A stretch of DNA of 64,000 nucleotides from Saprospiraceae bacterium (lineage in GTDB: Bacteria; Bacteroidota; Bacteroidia; Chitinophagales; Saprospiraceae): positions 39,470-103,469 of the forward strand of contig JADLHA010000040.1 of the NCBI GenBank assembly GCA_020848995.1, written 5' to 3'. Both the position numbers and the translations under genes were made by a program. Shown here piece by piece: positions 23,253 through 32,245 of this stretch; the stretch's first letter is position 1; the number at the start of each line of letters is the position of its first letter. Under the pieces are notes generated by a model that had not been told where the DNA came from, did not search any database, and saw only the letters and a program-made list of their open reading frames with translations.

Positions 23253-25025
23253 CGCTGAAAATCCAAAATGCACTTTCCCCCGAGTCCATTGGAAAGATTG
23301 ACCCCCGCCTGACCCAACGGCATATTGTAAACCAAAGAACCCCGCCTTTGTCTGAAAATGAATGCCTATACCCAGGCCATTCTGAAGATTCCAGGGCTCC
23401 GTTTCGCTTTGGTGAAGCAATCCCAGGTCGTTAAACGCACTCACAAAACTGACGCGGTCAAGAAAGAGCCGGTATTCAAAAGAGATGACTGCGTACCGGA
23501 TAACCCTAAAGATCTCCTCGTCGAAACCACGAAGTGAAGTTGCACCTCCAATGCGGTACCATTCGTTCTCCAGGACGCCTCCATCGCTCAAAAGGCTTCG
23601 TGCCTGTAGTGCGGCGTGAATACCGTGTTTTCCAGCAATCTTATAATGATAGCGCAATTGAACGGAGAGTCTGGCCTGCCGGTCTGCCTTTCTCAAGCTG
23701 TCGTATTGTTGCTTCAACTGGACCTGGTCGGCAGCAAGTTCATAAAAGACCGGATTGTCGGGAAAAGATTTCTTTCCAAAGTCGCCTTCCACCGTGAATT
23801 CCAGCCCATTTCGCGGAAAGAGTGCGTCGTCTAAGTTCGCATACCGGTAACGGAGTCCAAATGCGCGATATCGGTAGTCCAACACAGCAGGCAAATTTCC
23901 GGATGAAATGAACTGTGCAGTATCTGCCTGAAGCACGTCGGACCGGTTGTTCACCGCAATCAGGGAAATGGACTTCCGTGCGTCCCAGGCATAGCTGAAC
24001 CGCCAGGAGTTATGAATGTCCTGGTAGCTTTCACGGTAGCGATACAAACTCAATTCAGTAGCTACACCAAAGGGAATGTATGGAAGGTTGGGAAACTCCA
24101 ATTGCACGGCAAAATGCGGGGCGTTGTCAGACAGGTTTTCATAATCAAGGCGCATGCGCTCACCTGTCCGGAAGAGGTTGACGAGGTCAAGTTTTCCCGT
24201 TCCAGTCAGACTCAGGCCCCTTCCTGTGTTGCCTGCATCTGAATTCAGCCCCAACAGTATTTCGAATCGCGAGGCAGGCTGATGGTTTAGGTAGAATCGC
24301 ACCAAACAATCCTCGCCGGGAAAATAAATGCCGGGGTCGGCTTCTGCACGCAAAAAGGGCAGGGTGCGAAAAGCCAGGGAAGACTGATCGATGCGCTTCT
24401 GAGAAAACAGTGCACCAGTACGGACGCCGCTAAGTTTTTGCAATGCAAAATCGCGCAATACGGCCTCGCCACCCTGCTCAGGCGCCAGGAACCGGACCAA
24501 GGGTCCCGGACGCACCACATGACCAAAATAAATGGTGTCTGCACGCCGGATGACTGCGAGGATCTCAATATGCGCAAAGGGATGGCCCTGGTTGGCCCAG
24601 GTATTGAGCAAGCCGCGGTAATGTTCAGAAGGAACGTTCGATATGCCCGCAGTCGCGAGCCCGGGCTCCAACGCGACGCCTTCTGCCGAAGCCGTTTCGA
24701 AATAGCGAATGGTGTAGCGGTCCGATGGATGTAGGTAAACTCGAGTCGTGTCTGCTCTGCCAGCGATCGAATCTAGGGTCGCAAAAAGATGCCCCTCGTC
24801 CCGAAAGCGGGCGAGTACCACTGCGATGCTGCTTGCAAGCTGCGCGCTGTCCTTTAACTTTGCAGGAGCTCCTGGCGACTCAGCGCCGTCGAAATACCAG
24901 CGCACGGACCCATGGCGCTGCGAATAAAGGGAAAAACAACCCAGCGTCAAGGCACAAACCAGAAGCACCTCAGATCGACACAAGGCAATGAGCGATTTTA
25001 TACCTGCAGGAATATACATACACAT
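23244..25025 (-). CDS. Omp85/BamA-TamA family outer membrane protein
   Basis: A 593-residue protein with a signal peptide (VLLVCALTLGCFSLYSQ), POTRA-like repeats in the first 250 residues (VYLHPSDRYTIRYFE, IYFGHVVRPGPLVRF) and a C-terminal beta-barrel with alternating aromatic strands. Near the end are the Omp85 segments WYRIGGATSLRGFDEE and GIGIHFQTKAGFFGLQYA. It probably inserts or exports proteins or lipids at the outer membrane; its cargo is unknown. The first ATG overlaps the divergent hemW start by 38 bp. A TTG at 24983 would give 579 residues, start right at the signal peptide and avoid the overlap, so the true start is uncertain. Confidence 0.82.
   Translation of the reverse strand: MCMYIPAGIKSLIALCRSEVLLVCALTLGCFSLYSQRHGSVRWYFDGAESPGAPAKLKDSAQLASSIAVVLARFRDEGHLFATLDSIAGRADTTRVYLHPSDRYTIRYFETASAEGVALEPGLATAGISNVPSEHYRGLLNTWANQGHPFAHIEILAVIRRADTIYFGHVVRPGPLVRFLAPEQGGEAVLRDFALQKLSGVRTGALFSQKRIDQSSLAFRTLPFLRAEADPGIYFPGEDCLVRFYLNHQPASRFEILLGLNSDAGNTGRGLSLTGTGKLDLVNLFRTGERMRLDYENLSDNAPHFAVQLEFPNLPYIPFGVATELSLYRYRESYQDIHNSWRFSYAWDARKSISLIAVNNRSDVLQADTAQFISSGNLPAVLDYRYRAFGLRYRYANLDDALFPRNGLEFTVEGDFGKKSFPDNPVFYELAADQVQLKQQYDSLRKADRQARLSVQLRYHYKIAGKHGIHAALQARSLLSDGGVLENEWYRIGGATSLRGFDEEIFRVIRYAVISFEYRLFLDRVSFVSAFNDLGLLHQSETEPWNLQNGLGIGIHFQTKAGFFGLQYAVGSGGGQSFQWTRGKVHFGFSALF
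24833..24862 (+). promoter_or_regulatory. candidate hemW promoter inside the Omp85 gene
   Basis: TTG at 24833-24835, a 19-nt spacer and TAACTTTG at 24855-24862 give an ideal Bacteroidota -33/-7 promoter pointing toward hemW, 125 bp upstream of its ATG. It lies antisense within the 5' part of the Omp85 gene. Confidence 0.55.
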
Positions 25026-26142
25026 TCCCTACTGCAAGCGCAAATGTAGTTATTGCAATTTTCATTTTAGCACGCAGCTCCGCACCATTCCGGACATGGT
25101 GAAGGCAATTGTCTCTGAAATTGAACTGCGCACAGAAGAGGGAGCTAACCATACGGTGCAAACCATCTATTTCGGAGGAGGAACGCCTTCACTGCTCCCC
25201 ATTCCTGCACTTGCCAATTTGATGCGTACCGTGCACGCATGTTACCGGACAGATCAGGCCATCGAAACGACCATTGAAGTCAATCCTGACGATGTCTCAC
25301 CGGCTAAGCTGAAACAGTGGCACGAGTTGGGTTTCAACCGGCTGAGTGTGGGGATCCAATCCTTCCACGACGCTGACCTGAGATGGATGAACCGGGCGCA
25401 CTCGGGAACGCAGGCGCGATACGCACTGGATTGCATTGCAAGCTCTGAGTTCAGCAACGTTAGCATAGACCTGATCTACGGATTGCCCGGGGGATCCATA
25501 GAAAAACTCGGGGAAAACCTCGAGGGGCTGAGGACGTTCAATATCCCCCATTTTTCAGCCTACGCACTCACAACCGAGGAACGCACCGCAATGGCGCATT
25601 GGGTTCGCAAAGGACTTTTGATCCCAGAACCCGATGAGGATGTGATTGCCCAGATGGATTTCATATTGGATTACTGCACCCAGGAAGGTTATGAGGCTTA
25701 CGAAATCTCCAACTTCTGCCGGACAAATTTCCGGTCCAGGCATAACAGCGCCTACTGGGACGGAACCCATTACTTGGGTTTTGGCCCTTCGGCGCATTCT
25801 TATAACGGCAAACGCCGCTGCTGGAACGCATCAAACAACGCGCACTATCTCCGCGCGATCCATTCCGGACAGATTGCTCAAACACAGGAAATGCTGACTG
25901 AGACCGACTGCTTCAACGAATTTATCATGCTCAACCTCCGCCGCGCAGAGGGCGTAGATCTGGACCGGTTGAAAAAGGAATTCCCCAATTACCTGGAGGG
26001 CATTCTCCTCGATATGCGAACTTTGATCGCCCGGGGTGAGGCATCACTGACTGGGCATACCCTCCAGCTCACGCGTTCAGGAAAGCACCAGGCTGACCGC
26101 ATTTGCGTGGAGCTGTTTCGCACCAACGCATCCAGCTCATAA
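24988..26142 (+). CDS. hemW: HemW-type radical SAM protein (coproporphyrinogen oxidase-like)
   Basis: A 384-residue radical SAM protein. GIYIHIPYCKRKCSYCNF holds the C-x3-C-x2-C cluster. FGGGTPSLLP and SVGIQSFHDADLRWMNR follow, and HNSAYWDGTHYLGFGPSAHS carries the H-N-x-x-Y-W motif that marks HemW rather than true HemN. HemW proteins are haem chaperones in bacteria studied so far and usually lack coproporphyrinogen dehydrogenase activity. The start gives 8 residues before the conserved AGIYIHIP, a normal length. It is divergent from the Omp85 gene with overlapping or abutting 5' ends. Confidence 0.9.
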   Translation: MSDFIPAGIYIHIPYCKRKCSYCNFHFSTQLRTIPDMVKAIVSEIELRTEEGANHTVQTIYFGGGTPSLLPIPALANLMRTVHACYRTDQAIETTIEVNPDDVSPAKLKQWHELGFNRLSVGIQSFHDADLRWMNRAHSGTQARYALDCIASSEFSNVSIDLIYGLPGGSIEKLGENLEGLRTFNIPHFSAYALTTEERTAMAHWVRKGLLIPEPDEDVIAQMDFILDYCTQEGYEAYEISNFCRTNFRSRHNSAYWDGTHYLGFGPSAHSYNGKRRCWNASNNAHYLRAIHSGQIAQTQEMLTETDCFNEFIMLNLRRAEGVDLDRLKKEFPNYLEGILLDMRTLIARGEASLTGHTLQLTRSGKHQADRICVELFRTNASSS

Positions 26143-26180
26143 AAATATTAACACTTGTTAGTTTACATTGATCCGGAAAA

Positions 26181-27212
26181 TTACCCCGAGTTGCTGCGCC
26201 TTTTCTCCCATTCCCAGGCCGTTTGCATGATCTTCTCAACGTCGCCTTCCGGCGACCATCCCAGCATCTGGCGTGCCTTTGTGGAATCGGCGTAAACGGC
26301 TGCCATATCCCCCTCCCTCCGCGCTCCAATCTGATAACGCAGTGGCTGACCGGAAACTTTTTCGAACGCGTGGATCATCTCGAGAACCGTAAGACCCTCC
26401 CCGATTCCCAGGTTAAATGCATCGAACGCCGGAGTTTCTGACGATTCTAACAGGCGCTCCAAGGCAAGGGTATGCGCCCTCGCGAGGTCCATGATGTAGA
26501 CATAATCGCGTATGCAAGTTCCATCGCGCGTGGGGTAATCCTTTCCGTACACCGTCATGCCTGCGCGTTTGCCCATCGCCGTTTCCGTAATGACCGGTAC
26601 CAGATTTTGCGCCGGGGTACGCGGAGATTCTCCAATTTGTGCCGAGGGATGGGCTCCTGCAGGATTAAAATACCGTAGGGATATGGCCCTGCAACGACCA
26701 GTTGTAGCGAGGTCCTGCAGTATCCATTCTCCGATCTGCTTTGTCCTTCCATACGGCGAGGATGCAATTCCAAAAGGGTTCTGTTCTGTGACCGGCAATT
26801 CAGATGAAGCCCCATATACCGTGCACGATGAAGAAAAAATGATGGAGCCGATTCCAGCGCATTCCATCCATCGCAGGGTGTTGAGCAATGCGTTTACATT
26901 ATTGTCATAATAGGCCATGGGAAATTTCACGGAATCCCCAACTGCCTTGAGCGCTGCAAAATGGATGACGCCAACTACATCCGGCTCTGCTTCGATCAAC
27001 TGATGCCATGCCCCAGATGCGGCAAGGTCGATGCGGTAATTGCGCACCGGAACCCCTGTGATTGACCGGATGCCCTCCAATACTTCTTCATTGGAATTCA
27101 CCAACGAGTCAATGCTAAATACATCCCACCCATGCAAGATTAGATCGACCATCGCATGGCTTCCTATGTATCCACATCCACCCGTTACCGCAATTTTCCG
27201 TTTAACTCCCAT
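26181..27212 (-). CDS. galE: UDP-glucose 4-epimerase
   Basis: A 343-residue extended SDR enzyme that interconverts UDP-glucose and UDP-galactose. The NAD-binding loop is TGGCGYIGSH, the S-x24-Y-x3-K catalytic set is IFSSSCTVYG with Y-G-R-T-K in SSPYGRTKQIGEW, and SLRYFNPAGAHPS and GTCIRDYVYIMDLARAH follow, all hallmarks of GalE. The ATG in NMGVKRKIAVTGG is chosen; the open frame extends 135 bp upstream only as a shadow of uvrC. The start overlaps the 3' end of uvrC by 11 bp, so the two are probably translated from one message. Confidence 0.94.
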   Translation of the reverse strand: MGVKRKIAVTGGCGYIGSHAMVDLILHGWDVFSIDSLVNSNEEVLEGIRSITGVPVRNYRIDLAASGAWHQLIEAEPDVVGVIHFAALKAVGDSVKFPMAYYDNNVNALLNTLRWMECAGIGSIIFSSSCTVYGASSELPVTEQNPFGIASSPYGRTKQIGEWILQDLATTGRCRAISLRYFNPAGAHPSAQIGESPRTPAQNLVPVITETAMGKRAGMTVYGKDYPTRDGTCIRDYVYIMDLARAHTLALERLLESSETPAFDAFNLGIGEGLTVLEMIHAFEKVSGQPLRYQIGARREGDMAAVYADSTKARQMLGWSPEGDVEKIMQTAWEWEKRRSNSG

Positions 27213-29037
27213 GTTTCTGGTCTGTATGAACCACATTGTCAAGATCAAAATAGCGGAAGATCTTTCCAGCCAGCTCATCGCCAACGACACGTTCGAGGTC
27301 CTCGCGGTTCGCTTTGCGCATTTGCTCCACGGATCCAAATTCAGCAATCAGTTTGCTTAAGGTTTTCTCCCCTACCCCACGGATCTTCAGAAGTTCCGAT
27401 TGTATGAATTTTCGCGAGCGCTGGTTCCGGTGAAAGGTGATGCCAAAGCGATGCGCTTCGTTGCGCACTTGTTGAATGAGTTTGAGCGATTCCGATTTTT
27501 TATTGATGTGCAAAGGCACGGGATCTTCCGGAAAGTAGATCTCCTCGAGCTTTTTCGCAATGCCGATCACGGTTACCCTTTGCTCTATGCCGAGTTTCCG
27601 GATGGCCTGCATGGCAGAAGACAGCTGCCCTTTGCCTCCGTCGATCACCACCAGTTGCGGAAGAGATTCCTCTTCGTCGAGCATTCGGCGGTATCGCCGG
27701 TAGACCACTTCTTCCATACTGGCAAAGTCATCGGGCCCGGTAACTGACCGTATGTTGAAATGGCGGTAGTCCTTTTTACTTGGGCGGGCATTTTTGAATA
27801 CGACGCAAGCCGCCACGGGGTTGGTTCCCTGTATGTTGGAATTGTCAAAACACTCCATATGGACCGGCAGGTTTTGCATGTTCAAATCCTGTTTGAGCGT
27901 GGTTAGGATCCGCTCTGCCGGCGTCAGCTTTCCGGTTCGGTTTATTTGCTCCCTCCTCTTTTGCAATTTGTAATACTCCACATTGCTGATGGAAAGGTCG
28001 AGCAATTTTTTCTTGTCCCCGCCCCGTGGAACGGTTGCGGTAACATCATCGCCGAGCATACGTACGGCAAAGGGAACAATGATCTCCGGTGCTACGCTGT
28101 CAAACTTTTCACGCAGCCTTGGGATGGCGAGCGAAAGGATCTGTGCATCGTCTTCATCGCAATTCCTTGTCGCCTCCATGGTGTAGGTATGGATGATCGC
28201 CCCCTCGACCACCTTCATAAAATGGATGTAGGCCTCCGAATCCAGGGATGCCATTGAGAAGACGTCCACATCGCGGATCGAAGTACTGACCACCGTTGAC
28301 TTTCCCTGATAATCTTCGAATGCGTTCAATTTGAGTTTACATTCCTGAGCCTGTTCAAACTCCATATTTGCCGCATGCTGCTCCATGCGATCCGTTAGAA
28401 ATTTGCGAACCAATCCCAAATGGCCCCGCAACATGTTCCGGATCTGCTGGATCTTGGCATCATAAGCTTCCAGGGTTTCGAAACCCTGACAAGGTCCGTT
28501 GCAATTGCGGATGTGGTACTCGAGGCACACTTTGTATTTGCCCTTTGCAATATGCTCTGGGGCTAGGTTGAGGCTGCAGTTGCGCAATGGAAAGAGCGAT
28601 ACGATCAGCTCCAGAATGACCTCTGCCTTAAATTTTGAAGCATAGGGCCCAAAATAGCTCGAACCGTCGCGAATGACCTTTCTCGTAAAATAAACCCTTG
28701 GAAAGGGCTCTTTGCGGATGCAAATGTAGGCATACGTCTTGCCGTCCTTGAGCATCACGTTGTAACGGGGCTGGTGGGTTTTGATGAGCGAATTCTCCAG
28801 CAGGAAAGCATCCTGTTCGCTGTCGGTCAGGGTAAATTCAATTTTATGTGCATTTCGCACCAGGGCCCGGGTCTTGGCGCTCAGGTGCTTCTTATCCCCG
28901 AAATAGCTACCCAGCCGGCTGCGCAAGCTCTTGGCTTTCCCAACGTAGAGGATTTCCTCCCGTGCGCCGAGGAACCGGTAAACGCCGGGAGACCGGGGAA
29001 TGTTAACGGCAAGGACATTGAAATCTTCGTGGGTCAC
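27202..29037 (-). CDS. uvrC: excinuclease ABC subunit C
   Basis: UvrC makes the two incisions in nucleotide excision repair. The 611 residues show the GIY-YIG nuclease domain (PGVYRF, EEILYVGKAKSLRSRLGSYF; about 15-95), the UVR domain (about 200-235, MEFEQAQECKLKLNAF), the RNase H-like nuclease (MECFDNSNIQGTNPVAACVV, QLVVIDGGKGQL) and C-terminal helix-hairpin-helix motifs (LLKIRGVGEKTLSKLI). The start is a GTG, only 4 nt downstream of a -7 box. Length and domain order are normal for the family. The 3' end overlaps galE. Confidence 0.96.
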   Translation of the reverse strand: MTHEDFNVLAVNIPRSPGVYRFLGAREEILYVGKAKSLRSRLGSYFGDKKHLSAKTRALVRNAHKIEFTLTDSEQDAFLLENSLIKTHQPRYNVMLKDGKTYAYICIRKEPFPRVYFTRKVIRDGSSYFGPYASKFKAEVILELIVSLFPLRNCSLNLAPEHIAKGKYKVCLEYHIRNCNGPCQGFETLEAYDAKIQQIRNMLRGHLGLVRKFLTDRMEQHAANMEFEQAQECKLKLNAFEDYQGKSTVVSTSIRDVDVFSMASLDSEAYIHFMKVVEGAIIHTYTMEATRNCDEDDAQILSLAIPRLREKFDSVAPEIIVPFAVRMLGDDVTATVPRGGDKKKLLDLSISNVEYYKLQKRREQINRTGKLTPAERILTTLKQDLNMQNLPVHMECFDNSNIQGTNPVAACVVFKNARPSKKDYRHFNIRSVTGPDDFASMEEVVYRRYRRMLDEEESLPQLVVIDGGKGQLSSAMQAIRKLGIEQRVTVIGIAKKLEEIYFPEDPVPLHINKKSESLKLIQQVRNEAHRFGITFHRNQRSRKFIQSELLKIRGVGEKTLSKLIAEFGSVEQMRKANREDLERVVGDELAGKIFRYFDLDNVVHTDQKHGS

Positions 29038-29041
29038 GGAG

Positions 29042-29049
29042 CAAATTTA
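29042..29049 (-). promoter_or_regulatory. -7 box abutting the uvrC start
   Basis: On the minus strand TAAATTTG matches TAnnTTTG and ends 4 nt before the GTG start. Transcription would begin at or just after the start codon, so either the message is leaderless or another start is used. Confidence 0.4.
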
Positions 29050-29162
29050 ACCTGCACAACTGAATGCCTTCTTTTACTGCAGGCAATTGTTGTCGCTAGC
29101 ATTGTCCGGCCCCGCCATTGGGGGTAGCTGTTGTTGGGTGACCAGACCTGAACCGGAGGCAG

Positions 29163-29993
29163 TCAGGCTGAGGTCTCAACGATGGGCGTGGTTTCCTTTT
29201 CTGAGCAGAGCACAACCATCAGGTTGCTGACCAGACGTGCCTTTTCTGAGGGCTCAAGCTGAACAATGCCCCGTTCCTGCAATTCCCTGACGGCCCCCTC
29301 AACCATCCCAATAGCGCCTTCGACGATTTTGAAACGCGCGCTGACGATGGCCTCGGCCTGTTGGCGTTTGAGCATTGCGGCGGCAATCTCGGGAGCATAC
29401 GCAAGATATCCGATGCGGGACTCCAACACCTCAATCCCGGCAAATCCAAGTCGCTCCTGCAACTCGCGCTCAAGGACCTGATTGACCTCCTGCTCCGAAG
29501 CACGCAAAGTAATTTCGTCGTGGTCGTCGACGTGGTCATAGGCAAAACTGCCGGCCAGCTTACGAACTGCTGCATCTGTTTGTACCTTGACAAAATGGAT
29601 GAAGTCCTCCACTTCGAATTGCGCCCTGAACGTATCCTGAACGCGCCATACCAATACCACGCCTATCTGAATGGGATTGCCCCGCTTATCATTGACTTTG
29701 AGCCGTTCGCTCTCGAAGTTGCGCGCACGCAGTGAGAGGTTTCGCTTGACAAAGAAGGGGTTAGCCCAGAAAAAACCATCCAATCGGATCGTACCCACGT
29801 ATTTTCCAAAGAGGGTCAGCACTTTGGAACCATTGGGGTTGACGATGATGAATCCGCCCAGGATCAATAACTCCAGGAAACCTCCAATGATCCAGATCTG
29901 GGGCAACCCGGTCATGATCACCGGAAAGGGAAATGCAATGGCCAAAATCAGCATGGGCCATCCGGAAATGGGTTTGTATTTGTGCTCTTTCAT
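29163..29993 (-). CDS. SPFH/band 7 domain protein
   Basis: A 276-residue membrane-anchored SPFH protein. Two hydrophobic segments (PMLILAIAFPFPVIM and IWIIGGFLELLILGGFIIV) are followed by the band 7 domain: TLFGKYVGTIRLDGFFWANP, NPIQIGVVLVWRVQDT, and a long helical tail (LLKRQQAEAIVSARFKIVEGA). Such proteins form membrane microdomain scaffolds; the partner is unknown. The ATG giving MKEHKYKPISGWPM is preferred, with another in-frame ATG 33 bp upstream. The gene follows the TPR lipoprotein gene after a short region that holds a possibly broken small ORF. Confidence 0.85.
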   Translation of the reverse strand: MKEHKYKPISGWPMLILAIAFPFPVIMTGLPQIWIIGGFLELLILGGFIIVNPNGSKVLTLFGKYVGTIRLDGFFWANPFFVKRNLSLRARNFESERLKVNDKRGNPIQIGVVLVWRVQDTFRAQFEVEDFIHFVKVQTDAAVRKLAGSFAYDHVDDHDEITLRASEQEVNQVLERELQERLGFAGIEVLESRIGYLAYAPEIAAAMLKRQQAEAIVSARFKIVEGAIGMVEGAVRELQERGIVQLEPSEKARLVSNLMVVLCSEKETTPIVETSA

Positions 29994-30012
29994 CTCGATG
30001 AACTTGGTTCGG

Positions 30013-30221
30013 TTAAAGACCTTCATTAAAACGATCCAACTGCTCCGGGAGTTCCGGCAATTGAGCGATGGGGAAGCGAATCAAAGGATTGAAGGGAAAG
30101 TGCGCGTCAGCTGTCAATGCCAGATTCCAGGTGGCGGAACAATGACCAATGCTTCTGCCTGTTGGATTTGTCCTACGCCAGAAACCAGAGGGTTGTCGGG
30201 TCCGGGTGGCAGGGCAATCAT
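30013..30221 (-). pseudogene. possible frameshifted small ORF between the TPR lipoprotein and SPFH genes
   Basis: An ATG overlaps the stop of the upstream lipoprotein gene (ATGA) and opens a 35-codon frame of ordinary codon use (MIALPPGPDNPLVSGVGQI ...) that stops at 30114. A second minus frame then continues to 30013 with protein-like content (ALTADAHFPFNPLIRFP, ELPEQLDRFNEGL). Joining them needs one frameshift and would give a product of about 69 residues. No family is recognised. A chance match of two open frames remains possible. Confidence 0.3.
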
Positions 30222-31270
30222 TTGCGCCGACCACCCTGGATGAGTTCGGTTTCTTCCATGGGTTGGTAGTCGTAACCGGCAATGCGGTGGTGGTCTGCCT
30301 CTGCGGCGATGAAGGCCGGTTGATTCCAAAACGGCGTCGCGACGATGCGTTCTAATACTTTGAAGTAGCGCTCCTCCTGATGGTCAAGTTTTGCCTTCAC
30401 CGCAACTGCATATGCCCTAACGGTCCAGGAAGCGGCCTCCGGCGAGCTTTGCGGAGTCGCGTCGAGGTCGACGAGATCCTGCTCTCCCTTCTTGCCTTTG
30501 AAATACAACAATGCGTCGAGGTAGGGGCGTGAAGATTCTGTGATGTACATATCCGGGGACACGGATTCCAGGATACTGGCCGCATCTGCGTCGCGGCCCG
30601 CGCGGCGGAATGCCTGATATTGCCAGTAGTAAGCCCGGCAGTACAAATCAGAGTTGGTCGAAAAGTCGCCACTGATCTCGTACATTTTTTCTGCATTGGA
30701 GTAATCGCCCTGGGATTGAAAGGCAAGTCCCATCCATTGGTAAATCAGGTAAGGAAGGCTCGCATCGATCTTTACCTCTTCTTCGCTCCGATCGGCAATG
30801 CCCTTCACCCCTCGTTGGCCTTCAATGGCCTTTCCGGCTTTCCAGAAGTCGTTCACCGCAGACTGGAACTGACGGCCCTGCACACCAGCCACTCCTCTCC
30901 AGAAATAGAGATCTGCCGTGTTGGGAAACTGGTCTAAGCCCTTGCTTAACACCTGCAATGCATTTTCCACATATCCGAGACGGAGGCATTTTTTGCCATA
31001 GTCAACATAGGCTTTCACCTCTTTTAGGTTTCCGAGGTAGTGGGATCTGGCCTGGTCGAGTTCAGATTGGTAGATCCTGACGAGGGTATCCGGGTCGGGC
31101 AAAGCCTGAAGGCGCTTCCCGTTGATGGTCACTGCGTAGGTAGGCCCTTGGTCCGGGGCGCTCTCTGCAACTTGCTCCGCCGGAATGGATGCTCCCGGCT
31201 TTTGGTCACCTTTACAGGATCCAAGCATCGTCAATAGTGCAAATGCCAACAGAAAACTGGGTATATTCAT
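30218..31270 (-). CDS. TPR-type lipoprotein
   Basis: A 350-residue lipoprotein. The signal peptide ends in a lipobox (LLTMLGSCKGD), so the mature protein begins at cysteine and is membrane anchored. Residues about 90-250 contain tetratricopeptide-like helical repeats: VDYGKKCLRLGYVENALQV, QFPNTADLYFWRGVAGVQGR and GDYSNAEKMYEISGDFSTN. TPR domains bind peptides or partner proteins; no catalytic residues are seen. The ATG giving MNIPSFLLAFALL is preferred over one 18 bp upstream because it starts the signal peptide. Confidence 0.75.
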   Translation of the reverse strand: MNIPSFLLAFALLTMLGSCKGDQKPGASIPAEQVAESAPDQGPTYAVTINGKRLQALPDPDTLVRIYQSELDQARSHYLGNLKEVKAYVDYGKKCLRLGYVENALQVLSKGLDQFPNTADLYFWRGVAGVQGRQFQSAVNDFWKAGKAIEGQRGVKGIADRSEEEVKIDASLPYLIYQWMGLAFQSQGDYSNAEKMYEISGDFSTNSDLYCRAYYWQYQAFRRAGRDADAASILESVSPDMYITESSRPYLDALLYFKGKKGEQDLVDLDATPQSSPEAASWTVRAYAVAVKAKLDHQEERYFKVLERIVATPFWNQPAFIAAEADHHRIAGYDYQPMEETELIQGGRRK

Positions 31271-31338
31271 GGTAACTGATGTGGTCATTCACAAAATTCT
31301 CCATATTTTGTTTGGCTCCGGTGCGTCCGGTCCTGGTT

Positions 31339-31351
31339 TAACAAATTGTTA
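31339..31351. promoter_or_regulatory. perfect inverted repeat in a divergent intergenic region
   Basis: TAACAAATTGTTA is a perfect 13-nt inverted repeat around a central A/T. It lies 9 bp before the start of the unknown 253-residue gene and 69 bp from the divergent lipoprotein start. An operator is possible. Confidence 0.35.
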
Positions 31352-31359
31352 GTTCGAGT

Positions 31360-32121
31360 ATGTCCGGCGTTTTTTTCAAAAACCGCGATTTTTGGTACCC
31401 CGGGAAGGAGGGACAGGACTCCTTGCAGCCCCGTGCAGGCAGATGCATCGCCGCTTTCCTGAGGAATTCCCTCCTCCTGGTCATCGCATGCGATGGATGC
31501 CGCCAACCAGCGGACGATTACGACCCGTGCTCTGTAGCCCTTCAACTTGAAGTCCTGCAACCCTCAACCCTCAGCTTCCAATGGGTCCCCTACCCACCCC
31601 AAGCCCACCTGGTTTTTGTTGCTGAACAGGACACCCTGCTCCTCCGGGTAACTTCTGAAGATGGGCCTCCTTGCGAACCTACATTTGGTTATTTCGACAT
31701 TCTTTGCCCGAACGACAGCAGCCAGAATCGGCGGGTAAACTACCAATCGTTAGCAAGATGCTTTGAACTCAGCAACGCAGATGAGCTGTCTGAATTTCGG
31801 TCCGTTGAGATCGCATTGCGCGCTTGGCTCGACGAACGGAGGAGTACGATCGACCGTCTTCTGCTTTCGGATGTGATGGAAGTCAGTTTTGTGTATGCAA
31901 AGGGAGCGCGCAGAAACATTCTGCGTTTCCCCGTGCTCGACCGGGGCTTTGGGGACGTCTTCACCAATGAATTCCGTTTTGACCCGGTCTTGGTGGTGAA
32001 CGGCAAACGCCTCGAAGAAGTCTATCACAGTGCAGCTTCAGACCCGGAAGAAGATGCGTACTACACTCCCAGCGGTTTAGCGGCCATCCGCCACCGTGGA
32101 AAGGTATTCTTACTTCAATAA
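31360..32121 (+). CDS. uncharacterised protein, possible lipoprotein
   Basis: A 253-residue protein with no recognised domain. A short hydrophobic stretch ending NSLLLVIACDGC could be a lipoprotein signal (lipobox LVIAC), but from the ATG the charged leader would be about 35 residues long, so a later non-ATG start such as the TTG at 31421 may be used. The mature part has several cysteines and an acidic C-terminal half (SDPEEDAYYTPSGLAAIRH). It is divergent from the TPR lipoprotein gene. Function unknown. Confidence 0.55.
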   Translation: MSGVFFKNRDFWYPGKEGQDSLQPRAGRCIAAFLRNSLLLVIACDGCRQPADDYDPCSVALQLEVLQPSTLSFQWVPYPPQAHLVFVAEQDTLLLRVTSEDGPPCEPTFGYFDILCPNDSSQNRRVNYQSLARCFELSNADELSEFRSVEIALRAWLDERRSTIDRLLLSDVMEVSFVYAKGARRNILRFPVLDRGFGDVFTNEFRFDPVLVVNGKRLEEVYHSAASDPEEDAYYTPSGLAAIRHRGKVFLLQ

Positions 32122-32166
32122 CGTTACCCAGGCTGATGCATTCATGAATGCTACCCTTTTGCGATC

Positions 32167-32200
32167 AAAAAAAAATCCGGAAACCTATTCGATTTCCGGA
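32167..32200 (-). terminator. intrinsic terminator of the TonB-HmuY transcript
   Basis: TCCGGAAA and TTTCCGGA form an 8-bp stem with a 9-nt loop. Nine A residues on the plus strand give a T-run at the 3' side on the minus strand, just beyond the hmuY-like gene. Confidence 0.85.
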
Positions 32201-32245
32201 CTCTGAGCCAAAGCACGTTAGCGGCAATCGTGCACACTCAGTACT

